This document shows positions 33,305-45,265 of a DNA stretch of 64,000 bases, in pieces. The stretch comes from Hexactinellida sp. DTS-2022 (Eukaryota > Porifera > Hexactinellida): NCBI GenBank assembly GCA_028753945.1, contig JAPNXP010000013.1, positions 1,736,001 through 1,800,000 on the forward strand, read 5' to 3'. The notes under the pieces are model-generated. The model was not told the DNA's origin. It did no database searches and was given only the letters and a program-made list of their open reading frames with translations. The translations under genes were made by a program, and so were the position numbers. Every line of letters begins with the position of its first letter. The first letter of the stretch is position 1.

Positions 33305-36300
33305 CGGGAACTTCGTAATACAGGACTTACAACTGTCTATAATTAGCTATGACTATGGATTACTAGTAGATTTTAGTATTTATGCAACCACAACATGTAA
33401 TGAAAGAAACTCAATTTTAAATAACCACAATAAATAAATATACTTTGATGTATAAATACTGCAATTAATTTTATTTAGTTCAAGATTTGATTATTCGATA
33501 GTTGTATATCGCTTTCGTACTATTTATGCTCATGATTTATAAATTATTCTTGACCTAATACTAATTTCATTTTACTCAGTTGGATATACAGTACTACTAG
33601 CTCAATTCACGATGCCAAATTGTTGTTCTGTGCCAAATTGTAAAAGTAATTATCCTGGATCGGAGAATACCTACACTGTCTTCTCATTGCCAAAAGATGC
33701 CGGTCTAGCTAAAATGTGATTGAAGCAGATATGTCGTGAGGATGTTTCTGAATTACGAACAATTTATGTCTGCATTAAACATTTCAGAGAAGAAGATTAC
33801 TTTTGACCGTCGATATACCGCAACCTGATGGTTCAGTCAAAACTTTTTCCAGACGGCCTACCTACCTACCTGGTTCTATTCCCCGTATATTTGAATTCCC
33901 TACTTATTCAAGGTTAAATTACGCCATCCCACAGCGATTGGATCTTGATTAGAAAGAGCAATGCTTCTTTCATCAGGTATTTAATATTTATATTGAGTAA
34001 CTAAAATCTTAATTAATCAAATGCCCAAATTTCATGCAGTTAATTAATAATACAAATTGCAAATTGCCAGTTTTGCGATTTGCATGAACTGCATGAAATT
34101 TCATATAAATATTGTTATTAATGCATATTAGAGCAGATTTCTGAACTGTGTCCTAAACGCATCTTCCTACAGTCCTTGTAGAACTGAATTATATACACAT
34201 ACATAAGAACTCAATATTTTATTTAAATATATTTCTTTTATCAAGGGGATTACAGATAGCATGCTTGATTGTGAACTTGAACTTGAAAGATTCGCTGTAT
34301 CGACTTTTGAAGAATTTAAACTTAAAATTTCAAACTATACACTACCAGAGAATTGGTTCTCTTGATATCCCTCTGGTACAACTTTGAGTATATTTATACT
34401 TCGGCTTTGTGGATCACTTCTTAACGTTGAATCATATATCCTTATAGATTCAAGTCACTGCGCAAAGGGTTAGTTTATATGCTTACATAGATTATAAATT
34501 GGTTTCTATGTACCCGGAAATACTTACTACATTATAATATATATCTACAAATAGTTTATATAGAAAATATTCGGCCTAATATGTTCGGAATCCCTTACTA
34601 TCCGAAACCACTGTACTTTTTGTTGCAGCCCAAGGTCCATTTTTGATTGACACTCTAATTTACCCCTTCATAAGTAGAAATTAATAACACATCTATAAAA
34701 TTCGTTCCTTTAGGATTTTATGAAGATGTTCTGGTGGCTTTATCTCCGCAACACGTTAAAGACATTCGTGAAATTGATTCATATATCAAAGATATTTCGA
34801 GCTGCCATCAAAAATTTTCCCAAAAAAGAAATCAAACAAGCTATTGTTATTCTTCAATCTTCAATTGATAAGTTTGATCTTAATATTGAACCTGATACAT
34901 TATTAGCAATCCCTCGTCTCCAATTTATATTATGCCAACTCGAAAATATTTTGTTTCCCAAGCAAAGATACAGATACAATGTGATTACTCTTACACTTGC
35001 TTTAAAGGCCCAACTTATTTATCCCGCTTGTTATAGTTTTATTCAAACTTCTCAATGTCTTACAATTCCACATCAAAGTACATTACGAAATCTTACTACA
35101 AAATCTGGTTTGGAATATGATTTTAGAGACTTTCTAATTAAATCAACTGCGAAGTTTACTAAACAACAGCGTCAGCTCGTATTAAACATCGATCAGGTTT
35201 ATGTACAGTATGACTTTAGCTATAAAGGAGGAAAGATTTTTGGCTCATCCAGTTTGAATGTAGAAGTAGCGGCAAAAGCTGTACTTGCTTTCATGGTGAC
35301 TAGCCTTTTCGATAAATGGAGTGAAATAGTTCGTCTATATCCACTTGCCTCTACGGATGCTAAAGAAGTCTTTGAGATATTGTAGACTGTCATAGCTGAT
35401 ATTGAAAAGTGCAACCTCAATGTTGTGGTGTTATGTTCAGACAACTTACCGCTAAATTAAAATTTATTCAAATTATTCTCGCACAAGCATGTAATTGAAC
35501 GATCAGTTCCCCATCTTTGTGACCCCAATCGTCCTTTATTCCTCATTTTTGATTTTGTCCACATCATTAAATGTATTCGTAACTATTGGCTTAACCAACA
35601 TGATCCTCAGTGTTGTTTATTTTCCCTTCTTTTGAAGATACTATTAACTTTAATTTACCAGCGGCTGTATCCAGAGCATCCTTTGAAGATATTAGGTATC
35701 AATACAAACTTGAGCACTCTTCCACCTTGAAGCAAGCATATACTGGCCTATCAATTTAGAGAGGCAAAATGTTAATCTTGCGTTGGCTGTGTTTAGCGAA
35801 TCGACAAACGCTAACTTGAGGCTAAATAAACAAATTCAGGGTGCTGCTATTGTAACTCAGACTCATGAATTTCTAGATGTTATAATTCATATTTGGAAAA
35901 TCTTTAATGTTAACAGTCCAATGAAAGGTAACCGCTTAAGAGATTCCTTTTCAAACCCACTCATTAATAATGATGAACGTTTTTCATTTCTTAGTAATGT
36001 TGTTCAATGGCTAGATATTTGGAAATTGCTACCTGGTAAGGTTGGAAAGTTAACACCCCAAACTTTCTCTAGTTTCAGACATTCTTTTTTAGTACTTCCT
36101 CAAATAGTTGACTATCTTACAAGTGACACATGTGGTTTCGCTTATATTCTATCCTCCCGTCTTCACAACGATCCCCTTGAACACCGTTTTGGCGTTTATC
36201 GACAAATGTCAGGTGCTCAGTATAGTATATCTGTCCTCCAAATTCTTGAAAGTGAGCGCAGACTAAAGCTTTCTTCAATATTAAAGTTATTTCAGAAGGG

Positions 36301-37127
36301 TACTTCTGGAGAAATGTCACTTAAAGACTTTATTAAGACATTTACCTCGGAAGAAGAACCGGTTGAAATACCTACTATAGAAGATTTCTTGTCGCTGTTG
36401 GACAATTCTATTCCCCTTCCTGAAGTAGATGAAACTACTCTCCTAGCATTGGCATTTGTAGCTGGACACGCTGTCCATTCTACATTCTCTAAATACAAAG
36501 ATAAGTGTGGGGAATGCTTTGCTAGTTTAACCAAACAGAGAGATATTCATTTTGAAAATCAAGATAGTGTGAATCTACTCATTCAAATAACAGATCGAGG
36601 AGGATTAAAGTATCCATCAATGGAGGTTCTAGAATCGTGCATTCTTCTTTGAAAATCTATACTGCAATTGAAGATCAACCGATATTATTCAGCAAATTTA
36701 TTTCATCAACCCCGCGAAAAATTATTTTATCTCTCTCTACTATCAAAATAGAAGATACATCATCTTTGACAGAATTTTGGAGAAGTAATTGCGACTACTG
36801 TCTCAAGGTTAAATGGGATCTATTGAAGAAAATACTTTGTACCATCTCTAATTGCATTCTGTCAAATAAAGTTCGCAACTTAAATTCATTCAAAGTACTC
36901 AAATCTTCAAAACGAACTTCTAATATTGAGGACAACAGGAAATTGAATAAATTTCAATCTTAATTAATATAATTGTTTCAGTATGTGATTGAATAGATAT
37001 GTTATCTGTTTTAATTGTCGGAGTTAATAATGAATACTCCTCTGTTTCAAAATTATCGTTATACGATGCCATCTACTTACCATCCATGGTCCAAAGTAGT
37101 TGTAAGTCCTGTATTACGAAGTTCCCG
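33305..37127 (+). mobile_element. P-superfamily element, 3823 bp, nested in hAT
   Basis: Terminal repeat CGGGAACTTCGTAATACAGG continues to about 29 bp, with its exact complement at the right end (37099-37127). Seven-base flanks GTTTTAG and GTTTAAA are a possible decayed target duplication. It encodes a THAP-domain start (33612) and P-type transposase blocks, all on the + strand, and is interrupted by stops. Its ends differ from the 54193-57884 element, so it is a separate family. Confidence 0.82.
33612..36963 (+). pseudogene. P-element transposase with THAP zinc finger, decayed
   Basis: The start ATG at 33612 gives MPNCCSVPNCKSNY, the C..C half of a C2CH THAP finger. C..HF (VCIKHF) follows about 50 codons later, with TGA stops in between and after. 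THAP fingers bind the element's own DNA ends. Transposase blocks follow: 34720-35385 (LNIDQVYVQYDFSYKGGKIF, a DDE-type RNase H strand with the first Asp; LAFMVTSLFDKW) and 35783-36652 (RLHNDPLEHRFGVYRQMSGA, the conserved P C-terminal block). The tail at 36637-36963 reads FWRSNCDYCLKVKWDLLKKI. Several frameshifts separate the blocks. Related to THAP9 and Drosophila P by order of domains. Confidence 0.83.
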
Positions 37128-37579
37128 GTTTAAAGCTAAATTACCTAATTGTAGAATTGCACTATAATATAGACATTTTATATGCTATATTGTCTGTTCA
37201 TTTATTTGGAACTCATTACTTGTATCCTTATTATCAGTATTATACTAGTTAGTCATTTCGATTATCGTAATTGAAAACTCTTCATTTACCAGCAACTCAG
37301 CTCATATGATCATTTCTAACGACGGTATTTACTGAATTTGTTTATTGAGTAGCGGGGATAGCATTAGCAATTCTAGGCTATTTACCTAAATGCGGTATAT
37401 CTGTACACAAGGCTACAAACACCTTCTAAAAAGTGTGAGCGTTTACATCTATTTCCGCTAAAAAACAGCAAACCTTTTAAAGGTTATATTTTATAAGGGG
37501 CAGCTGATCGCGTCCCTCTATTTAGCCCCCCGTCGGGGATCTTAGCCCCCCTGTCTGGGAAATCCTGGCGCCACCCCTG

Positions 37580-37907
37580 TTTCACTAATGTATAATTGTA
37601 TATTGGCATATATTCTGTTAATATTATAATGGTTTTTGTATTAGTTGTTTTTATTCATGCGTCCTTCTCCTTCTATCAAGTCTATGCGTGATGCGCGTAT
37701 ATACAACCTATACGACAGGGTTTAATAATTATTTAAATAGATTTATATCAGCTTCCAGCAACCCTGAGGCATCACCTCGGTGTTTTTTTTTCATTCTAGC
37801 TTTTATGGCTGAGCCATTACAAAAATTATACTATATTAAATAATTTACAATAAATTAATTTATTCTTATTTGTGTTTCACCTTCTAATCTATCTCTTTAA
37901 CCCTTAG
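37580..37907. other. Intron tail before PTP exon D
   Basis: A/T-rich with a pyrimidine run before the acceptor; nothing else recognised. Confidence 0.5.
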
Positions 37908-38043
37908 TGCTGGTGTTGGGAGATCTGGAACATTTATTGTAATCGATAGTATGCTGAAGAAGCTAGAGTCGGACGGGTCTATAAATATTAGCACATTTGT
38001 GAACAAAATGCGGAGGAATAGGAGTAAAATGATTCAAACTTTG
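37908..38043 (+). CDS. PTP catalytic domain exon D (phosphate-binding loop and Q-loop)
   Basis: Acceptor CCCTTAG ends at 37907. The first base completes the split Ser codon (AG|T), then AGVGRSGTFIVIDSMLKKLE follows, giving the intact signature HCSAGVGRSG across the junction. The exon continues through the helix region and ends in KMIQTL. The donor is taken as GTTCGT at 38044, because joining there to exon E gives MIQTLEQY, the length and pattern of the PTP Q-loop region (MVQT.EQY). This donor is weaker than consensus; a second GT lies a few bases on, but it would add residues in a conserved block. The exon follows the P-in-hAT nested insertion in intron C. Confidence 0.92.
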
Positions 38044-40170
38044 GTTCGTTTTTTAGGTTCCTCATCTACTAGTATTGATATATTTTACCTTTGAATATGA
38101 GATGTACATTGCTCTATTAGCAAGTTATTTTCAGTCCCCAAGTGAGCATTTGATATTTATCCTGTTCATTAATAGCAAAACGCCTGTTATCAAACAAAAT
38201 TATTACAAAATACGAGGTGCTAATAACCGAACACTACTCATTTGTGGTTTATGTGATAAGTTTCATTTAGTGGCAACTAGAAAAGATGGTGAAAAATAGA
38301 AATAAATGCAAAACAATAGTATAATTGCATAAATAAAATAGACCAAAATCACTACTTTATCAGTGAAGAGTTTACCTCTATAGTTGATATAATCTTGGAC
38401 AATTGAATCTTTCATGCTATAATTCTGAAATATTTCTTGAAAATATGAATTAATTCTCTTAGAAAAAAGGAGCAAAAGCGCGCTAATATTCCAAAACATT
38501 ATGACAATGTTTAGCAAATCTTTGGAATGTTATTGAGATCTCACCAAATCAGAAAATTGTGATTCCCTATAATTTCAGTAAATTAATGAATGCTGGAATA
38601 TTGACCCAGGAAATTCCTGAATATACTGAGTAGTATGTAAAGACATTTAACGCTACATACGAGTACTATTTTGCCAATGGCTGCAAAATCACAAAAAAAT
38701 TATAATTCGTCTATAGACGCTTGATTAAGCCCCCAAGGATTTGCAAAGGTCAAACGTACAATATCTCGATTAATTTGACCTCTATAAGTCGATATTTGGG
38801 GTGCTGAGTGTACTTTTTCAGTGGTTCAGCACTTTCAGAAGGATTGTTTGCTGTAACTGACGTGATTTTTTGTGATTTTCCTTGAATATAGCCGGCCCAT
38901 TAGATAGTCTGTGGTAAAAACACCAAAATTGATAAAAAATCATATAGAAAGAGAAAATTCGCCAAGTTAGGGCACATTATCCATCCTTGGGGTCCTATTT
39001 CTAACACACCCCCTCTGAATAGATTTCTCAGACACCCGTGTACCTAGAATTAAAATGCACTAGTGAAAAAGGCTCGCAATATACGACTTCCTATGCGTCC
39101 CTAATACATTTTGTGACCCTCAGACGCCCCCGATTTTTCAAATGACCATATATGGGCATGGATATGTGCCACATTTTGATGATTCAGCACTTTTGTATCT
39201 CATGAACTAGAGAAAGCAGAGCTTAGCTCTAATCGATTATTCACATCAATATATCATGCATATATCATTGGAATAACAAATTGGACTATTTTCCAAATAG
39301 TTACCATGCTAAGAAGCCCATGCCCATATATGGAGGTGTCATGTGACCATCACAAACCATCGATCATGAAAATCAGAGTTGTGCAAGAGCTTAGCTCTAA
39401 CTTGCTAACACTATCAGTAATCGTTTTCGAGGAATATGAACTGCTTCAATTATCTTCAAACCATTATCTGTAAGAAGTATTGAAGGTTTGTGCCACTATT
39501 GTGTCCTTCTAAACCCTCTTCTGCACATAAATATTTTCTAATACCGGCTGTGGAAAAAGCTAGAGAACTCCGTCATTATTTATCGTATCAACTTGAAATT
39601 TCGGGGAGATGTAGATTATATATATATCTAAATAACTTTCAGAGCGTTTCCATACTTTTTTCTAATTTCGCAAAGTTGTATGGCCACATTTCTCAAAAAT
39701 TGGGAAATTCCATCGAAAAATTGACCTAAATCTTAAAATTCCTAATAAATAATATAAATTTAGATAATATTGGTGATTTTTAGTATACGCAAGTTGAATG
39801 CATATTTATTTGACGAGTTATGAAGTAAAAACAAAGTGTTTTAAGTTAACATGTTTTTCTACTAGATATATCTATGGCTTATATTACATAGCAACGCTAT
39901 ATATGTTTTCATTGAATATAGGCAAGTTTAAGAATTAAATCAATGATGTTAGTTATTTTTCATATACTATACAGTAAGGCAAAGGAACTGATATAATAAT
40001 TGAATTGACATCGTTAATAGTTTTGATTTTACCCATTACGTCACAGTACTGACTAGTCGTAGGTAGCGTTAAATTAGCACTGAATCAGAAAAGTATTATT
40101 ATTTATTTTAATTTAATACATAATTAATAAACCAGAGAATAAGAATAGCGTATATAACTGTATGCAACTA
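38044..40170. other. Intron sequence, mostly unassigned
   Basis: No coding signal. An inverted pair CATATATGGGCATGG (near 39147) and CCATGCCCATATATGG (near 39317), with GAGCTTAGCTCTAA occurring near both, suggests an old inverted-repeat element at about 39120-39400. Confidence 0.35.
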
Positions 40171-40354
40171 CAGTCGACTCCGCTTAATAGAGCCCCTGGT
40201 TATTAGATTTCTCACTTAATCGGGTTAAAAAATCACAGGATTTATAGGACGAAATTACATTTTAGTTTAAAATATTTCCAGTTAATATATTTCTCCGCTT
40301 AAACGGGTCAAAGTAACCTGGTACCGAGGTGGCTCTATTAAGCGGAGATGACTG
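40171..40354. mobile_element. TA-flanked MITE, 184 bp, complete
   Basis: Left CAGTCGACTCCGCTTAATAG, right the complement of CAGTCATCTCCGCTTAATAG, with TA at both sides. The second copy is at 21820-21993. Confidence 0.82.
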
Positions 40355-40489
40355 TATCATGATAGAAACACTTATATTAAGATAGAAAAATTAACTGAAA
40401 TCATAATATAAAATACAAATGCCTAGAAGGAACAATGTTATATTAAAAGAAGGTTATTCAAACTTTTATAATGTAACCATGGACAATTC

Positions 40490-41990
40490 CTTTAAGACAG
40501 TTTAGGCTACAGTGTTAGCTGCTATTACACTGTAGTCGAACTTTAAAGCATTTGCATCTCTGTTCTGGCATTTATTGGAACCTTGTCAGTTTCATTTGGT
40601 AACGCTTTGATCTCCTGTTATACATTCTTCAATAACTGCAGATCTTAGTGAAATGACTGCTCCTGGTTAACATGATCCAAAGATAACAATTTCTGTGGCG
40701 AAGATCAAACTGTTGCGGGAAAATAAACCTTTAGGATTCCAGATTTCACTGCAATCCCAAACTGGTCTCTGTTATTCCTGCACAAAATGTCTCCTAAAAT
40801 ATTCCTGGGGTCTGACAGTTTTTTGTGTATTACGAGCTTTACCTTCTAGAGAGCTAGTGAGATGGATATCATCTAATTGACAAATTTCTACTCTTGGGAG
40901 CACCTACAATACTTCATTGTGACAATTGATCTGAGTTTACTTCTTGCTCAATTCCTTTCAGCATTTTGTCTTGCCCTCTCTGCCCATTTGCGGTGTAGGC
41001 TCTCTTGAATACATCGTATTAGTCCTCAAGTGTAGAGTAGTACAATGGTGTGTCATTGGGAGCTTGACTTTATGTATCAGCTTCTCCAAATTGCTACACT
41101 GTAGAATTTCATATTTATTAGAAAAATTAAATAAAGATTATATAGTCTGGACTCTGAAGGGCATAAAACATTTCAAAATTAGTTAAACCAAATGGAATTA
41201 TTTTTGAGGTTGGTGTTGTATAAAATATAAAATATTACAGAATCATTGCGGAAACAAGATCAAATAAATGTTAAATTCGAAGACATAAAACATTTAATCA
41301 GTATAAATTATAACAGAAATGAAATCAAATGAATTTAGAAGTTTAGAATACCTTATTATAGGAAATTAACGCGCCATGTAATTAACGCGAATTGGAGCTG
41401 AACATTTTCAAATACATGAAATTAACGCGAATAAATTCTATAAACAAAAATTCAGAATTATTAATCTCCTGATTGAATACTATTATTGTGCCCAAATAGT
41501 CTTCCAATCTACTTGATAGACATGGTATATCCTCTCAAACTAGTTGCATATCTGAAATATGTAGCTCGGAAGTTTGTCCATTCATTGTATAATTTTGTTA
41601 AATAGCAGGAAATTAAGGTCATGGAAATTAACGCTCCATGAGATTAACGCGAAGGAAATTAACGCGATTTGGAGAAATTCGCGTTAATTTCCTATAATAA
41701 GGTATATTGAAATATATACATGGTGATAATACATAATAAATTTCTTACTTTATCATCAGGTAAATGTCCTCCTAAGTTTGTTTTTATCCTTGGCAACAGC
41801 TTCTCTGACTTCCTCCGGTAGCTTGTATTATTATGATTTGGGCAATAGCATACTTTTACCATCCCCATATAACTTAAACATAGCATCTTTAAATTCTTGT
41901 TTATTATGTGTTCATTATGTGAAATATTTACTGGTAATTCCTGTTTGCTGGTTTACCCAAGATTTTACCCAAGAAAGCCCAAACAAGTAA
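40490..41990 (-). other. Unidentified coding remnants on the - strand
   Basis: 41990-41755 on the - strand reads EFKDAMFKLYGDGKSMLLPK, two stops, then YKLPEEVREAVAKDKNKLRR. 41100-40490 (same strand, frames broken) includes NRDQFGIAVKSGILKVYFPA and LQLLKNVXQEIKALPNETD. Codon texture and lower A/T content suggest former protein-coding sequence, but I recognise no family. A 352-bp MITE lies between the two parts. It could be a retrocopy or an unknown transposon ORF. Confidence 0.3.
41351..41702. mobile_element. ATTAACGCG inverted-repeat element, 352 bp, complete
   Basis: Terminal repeats CCTTATTATAGGAAATTAAC (continuing CGCG) on both sides, flanked by TA. The motif AAATTAACGCG recurs at least six times inside in both orientations. 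A truncated copy lies at 23962-24267. Non-coding. Confidence 0.82.
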
Positions 41991-42224
41991 AGTCATATGA
42001 GAGCAAAGAAACCAATTAAGACATCAAGTTGATTGAGCATCCAGTTGAGATTGTATGTAAATCACTGATAGTACTGAAAGTACCCATTTTTACATCAGTT
42101 TGTTAAGAGGACTTTATTCCAGTTCATTAATATTCCGGGTGAATCAGGAAATTCCTTAATTTCCTGAAATTTCAATTAATTCATAAATTACTAAATTCTC
42201 AATTTTGTAGTAACGTAATTCAGA

Positions 42225-42560
42225 CATTGGGTCAAGCCCTTTTAAAAGGGCTTAAGTCCAAGTCCGTCCCTAATCAGAAGGTTTAAGCCCAAGCCCTTTT
42301 TCTAAGCCCTTTTTTAAAGAGGGCTTAAGTCCAAGCTCAAGCCCTTAATAAGGGCTTAAGTCCGGACTTAATTCTTTTACTCTAATTATTTAGAAATCCA
42401 TACCGTATTTATTGAATAAGTACCTTGAAAAGAGCTTGGAAAGGGCTTGAAGCTCATCTATAGAGGGCTTAAGTCCAAGTCCGGATTTAAGCCCTCTCAA
42501 AAATGGGGTAAGTCCAAAGGGCTTAATCCCTTTGGGGCTTGGTCCCATGCCTGTAACGTA
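42225..42560. repeat. AAGGGCTTAAGTCC cluster
   Basis: The motif AGGGCTTAAGTCC and its complement occur about ten times in 330 bp, in two blocks (42232-42372 and 42440-42545) separated by A/T-rich sequence, so the blocks form a large imperfect inverted repeat. Outer edges GGGTCAAGCCC and GGGGCTTGGTCCC. Probably a hAT-type or foldback MITE. No coding. Nothing is recognised in 41991-42224. Confidence 0.6.
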
Positions 42561-42699
42561 TGCGCCTTTCTATCAGAAGATATCCGTCGATTTTTCCCCC
42601 AACCAGTGATATTTGAATATGTTATGATGTTTTTTTAATTCCGATCGAGGAGTCAATTGTATTTTATCTTGTCCAGGAATTTCGAAAATTCCCTATTTC

Positions 42700-43110
42700 T
42701 TACTCAGGTTTGGTCAGGTAGATTGAAATACTGTTCTGGTCAGGTCAGTTCTGGTCGTTTGGAAATAATTTTGCACCACATCCTTTTCAGATCATTTTAG
42801 GTCATTTCTAGTCTTTTCTGGTCTATAGGTCGTCTCATGTCTTCAGATAATTCAGGATATTAGGTATTAATTTAGAGATGATTGACTTAGTTCTGTTTTG
42901 TTTCCCATATATTAGCAACATTTACAAAATGTATTATGGAAATTAATCTAAATGACGATAATACCTAGCGGTCAAAAGTTCCCTATTTGTTAACACTTGT
43001 CTTGTCTTTGAAAAGATGTTCCGGTCAGTTCACTTTAGGTCAGTTCATGTCTTTAATGATAATTGCCTTGGTGCAATCTAATCGAGGTCAGTTCACGTCA
43101 CGACCTGAAC
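42700..43110. repeat. GGTCAGTTC / GGTCATTTC low-complexity repeat
   Basis: GGTCAGTTCAnnT-like motifs recur in two blocks (42712-42845 and 43020-43110) around a unique centre. Likely another decayed element with subterminal repeats. Confidence 0.4.
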
Positions 43111-43582
43111 CTTTGACAACCCTGATCTTGTCTACTGCTGTATTTTCTCTTCCCAAGTGCTTGGCATATCAATGAGTATATTATTCACACCACTAAATAA
43201 TAACATGTCTTATTAATTTAACTAGATGTAGAATTTATTTAATGATGACTGAGTGTTCACCAGGTGACCTAAAAAGTATTCTTCGATCCGGATTCAGTAT
43301 CAATTTCAGTTCAACTCGATAGTGAAGAGCGTAAAGACTTTGTTTATGAGTATAGATTGCTGTACATATGGAAAAGCATTAATACTTTCAATGATAACTA
43401 CGTCATCTAATTGTACATAATAATAAGGCAAAGAACCTCGATACTTCTACTTCCTGCCCTAAATAAATTTAAAGGAATTTCTATAAATAATTGCTTCGTT
43501 TCATGGTTCTATAATCTATGAACCCTATATACTTCGATTATAACAACTACGCATACTTTGATAGCGGTAGTTAATATAATAA

Positions 43583-45249
43583 CACTAACCGTCCAAATGT
43601 ATTTGAACTATATGAAATTTACTGTAGCCACAATATTCGTCTATAAATTATTAGGGGCTGTATAAACACTATCAAATGTTTATAAATATCTTATTATAAT
43701 TCTAAAGATAAATATATTTTGATTGGGTTATTTAGGCCAATGTCCATGAAGTGGCTGAAGTGAATCTGCTGGGACCTAAACAAATATTCGAAATGTTACG
43801 AACAAACTTTTCTAAAAGAACGAATATTCGAAAATTCGTTCATTTTGATATTAAGCATTAAATAATTTCAATACTCAAAATACATTGGAAATTTGTTTTT
43901 AAAATGGTATAATTGTTTAATCATAGTTATATAGTGTTTAAGACACAAGTTAGTTATTGCTCAGCTGGTTAGGTAGCAATTTATATTTATGATCTCTCCA
44001 ATATAAGCAAAAGTCCTGTTTTAGTCCAAAAGTAGACACCGAATATCCGTTTCAATCTAATATTCGTTCATTTATTTCGAACAAATATTCGGTTTATTTG
44101 TTTTAGTCCTGTTGCATGAGATTTTGAGGCACCATGAGATTTTGAGGCACTTGTATAGGTGAACCAAGGATACACGTCTACCATGAGATTCTGAGGCATT
44201 AAACAGCTGTTGCATCAGATTTTGAGGCACCATGAGATTCTGAGGCATTATACTGATTATTATTAGTTCCATTTTGAAACAGCCCTAAGTATTAGTCACC
44301 CAAACCATACTTACCATACTTATCACCCTTACCATACTTTTCACCCAAGCCACCCAATATATATATATAGCGCAACAATCTCTATAATTGTCAGTCTTTA
44401 AGCTATTGGGAATTCGATTCTTTTATATGATATATATTTTAGACTACACTGTACAGTATTTCCAAGAGTTATAACTTTTATGACTATGTGCTTCAAAATG
44501 TACTTAATTCCACATATTTAGTTTTGCTTAAACAAATGCTTAATTTGCAAATATCTCAAAATTGCACACAAATCAAGACTAGTTTATTTGCTTGGAATTT
44601 TAAATACAGTCAAAAATAATATAAGGAAATCAGAATTCATAATTGCACCTTATTGGAATGCAACTTAATATGCGTCATTGAACAATCAATATTAGTAATC
44701 ACAATCAATATAATGCCTCAGAATCTCATGGTGCCTCAAAATCTCATGGTAGATGTGTATCCTTGGTTTACCTATACAAGTGCCTCAAAATCTCATGGTG
44801 CCTCAAATCTCATGGTAGATGTGTATCCTTGGTTCACCTATACAAGTGCCTCAAAATCTCATGGTGCCTCAAAATCTCATGCAACAGTCCTAGTATCTGC
44901 CACGTGCCACTTGTGGCACAAATGAAAATATGGCTTTATCTCAGTATAAATATTTCGTATTTATTGGACATCATGCACTTAGTGTAATTCGACGATATGG
45001 TAATTAAATCTCCTATCAGAACTTGAATATTCACTATGCATTTTAATTATTATGAATAATATATTTTATTACCTAATGAGATTAACACCTCCTTAAAATG
45101 TAATTTCAAAAATTCTGCTATTTTATATATTTTGCATATCCTTTATGTCAATGTCCATCTTAAAGCATCTAGTAATTTTATTCTACTGCTTTAAGCTTGA
45201 ATATATGAATACAGATTATTGTTACTCAAAAACATTTTGCCGATTAGTA
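43583..45249 (-). mobile_element. Tc1-type MITE interrupted by a foldback element
   Basis: Inverted copy of the 9028-9590 element. One end begins CACTAACCGTCCAAATGTAT at 43583 and matches to about 43778; the other part matches from 44893 to 45249, where it ends ..GATTAGTA before TA. The 1.1 kb between, including 44109-44887, is inserted sequence. Confidence 0.65.
44109..44887. mobile_element. Foldback-like element with subterminal tandem repeats, 779 bp
   Basis: Both ends begin CTGTTGCATGAGATTTTGAG. The arms (44109-44253 and 44712-44887) are inverted and each is built of an 18-19 bp unit (TGCCTCAAAATCTCATGG) and a larger unit holding GTGTATCCTTGGTT.ACCTAT. The right arm has one more large unit than the left. 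The frames crossing it (44072-44272, 44653-44987) translate the repeat and are not genes. Confidence 0.75.
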
Positions 45250-45265
45250 TAATATAATTAAAGTA

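Larger units (their letters stand above)
32002..37579 (+). mobile_element. hAT element containing a nested P element
   Basis: Ends CAGGAGTGGCGCTAGG and, reversed at the right, CAGGGGTGGCGCCAGG, a classic hAT terminus. Both sides have CCCGTCGGGG subterminal motifs. The coding part is at 32350-33304. Removing the inserted P element (33305-37127) leaves about 1.75 kb, so this is an internally shortened copy lacking the N-terminal zinc finger. The outer 8-bp flanks (CTACGGTG, TTTCACTA) do not match, so a rearranged or composite end is possible. It lies in the PTP intron between exons C and D. Confidence 0.7.

Noticed and set aside
33612..33810. TGA codons as evidence for an alternative genetic code
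   Set aside because: The same elements also contain TAA/TAG stops and frameshifts, and the PTP exons use standard TGG for Trp; TGG-to-TGA decay is enough.
32002..37579. 8-bp target duplication around the outer hAT
   Set aside because: CTACGGTG and TTTCACTA do not match; ends may belong to different copies.
44109..44887. CRISPR-like array
   Set aside because: Spacing is irregular, arms are inverted, spacers are not unique and the genome is eukaryotic.
44653..44987. Repetitive open frames that look like a tandem-repeat protein
   Set aside because: They translate the foldback element's 18-19 bp units; period not a stable multiple of 3 across the arms.
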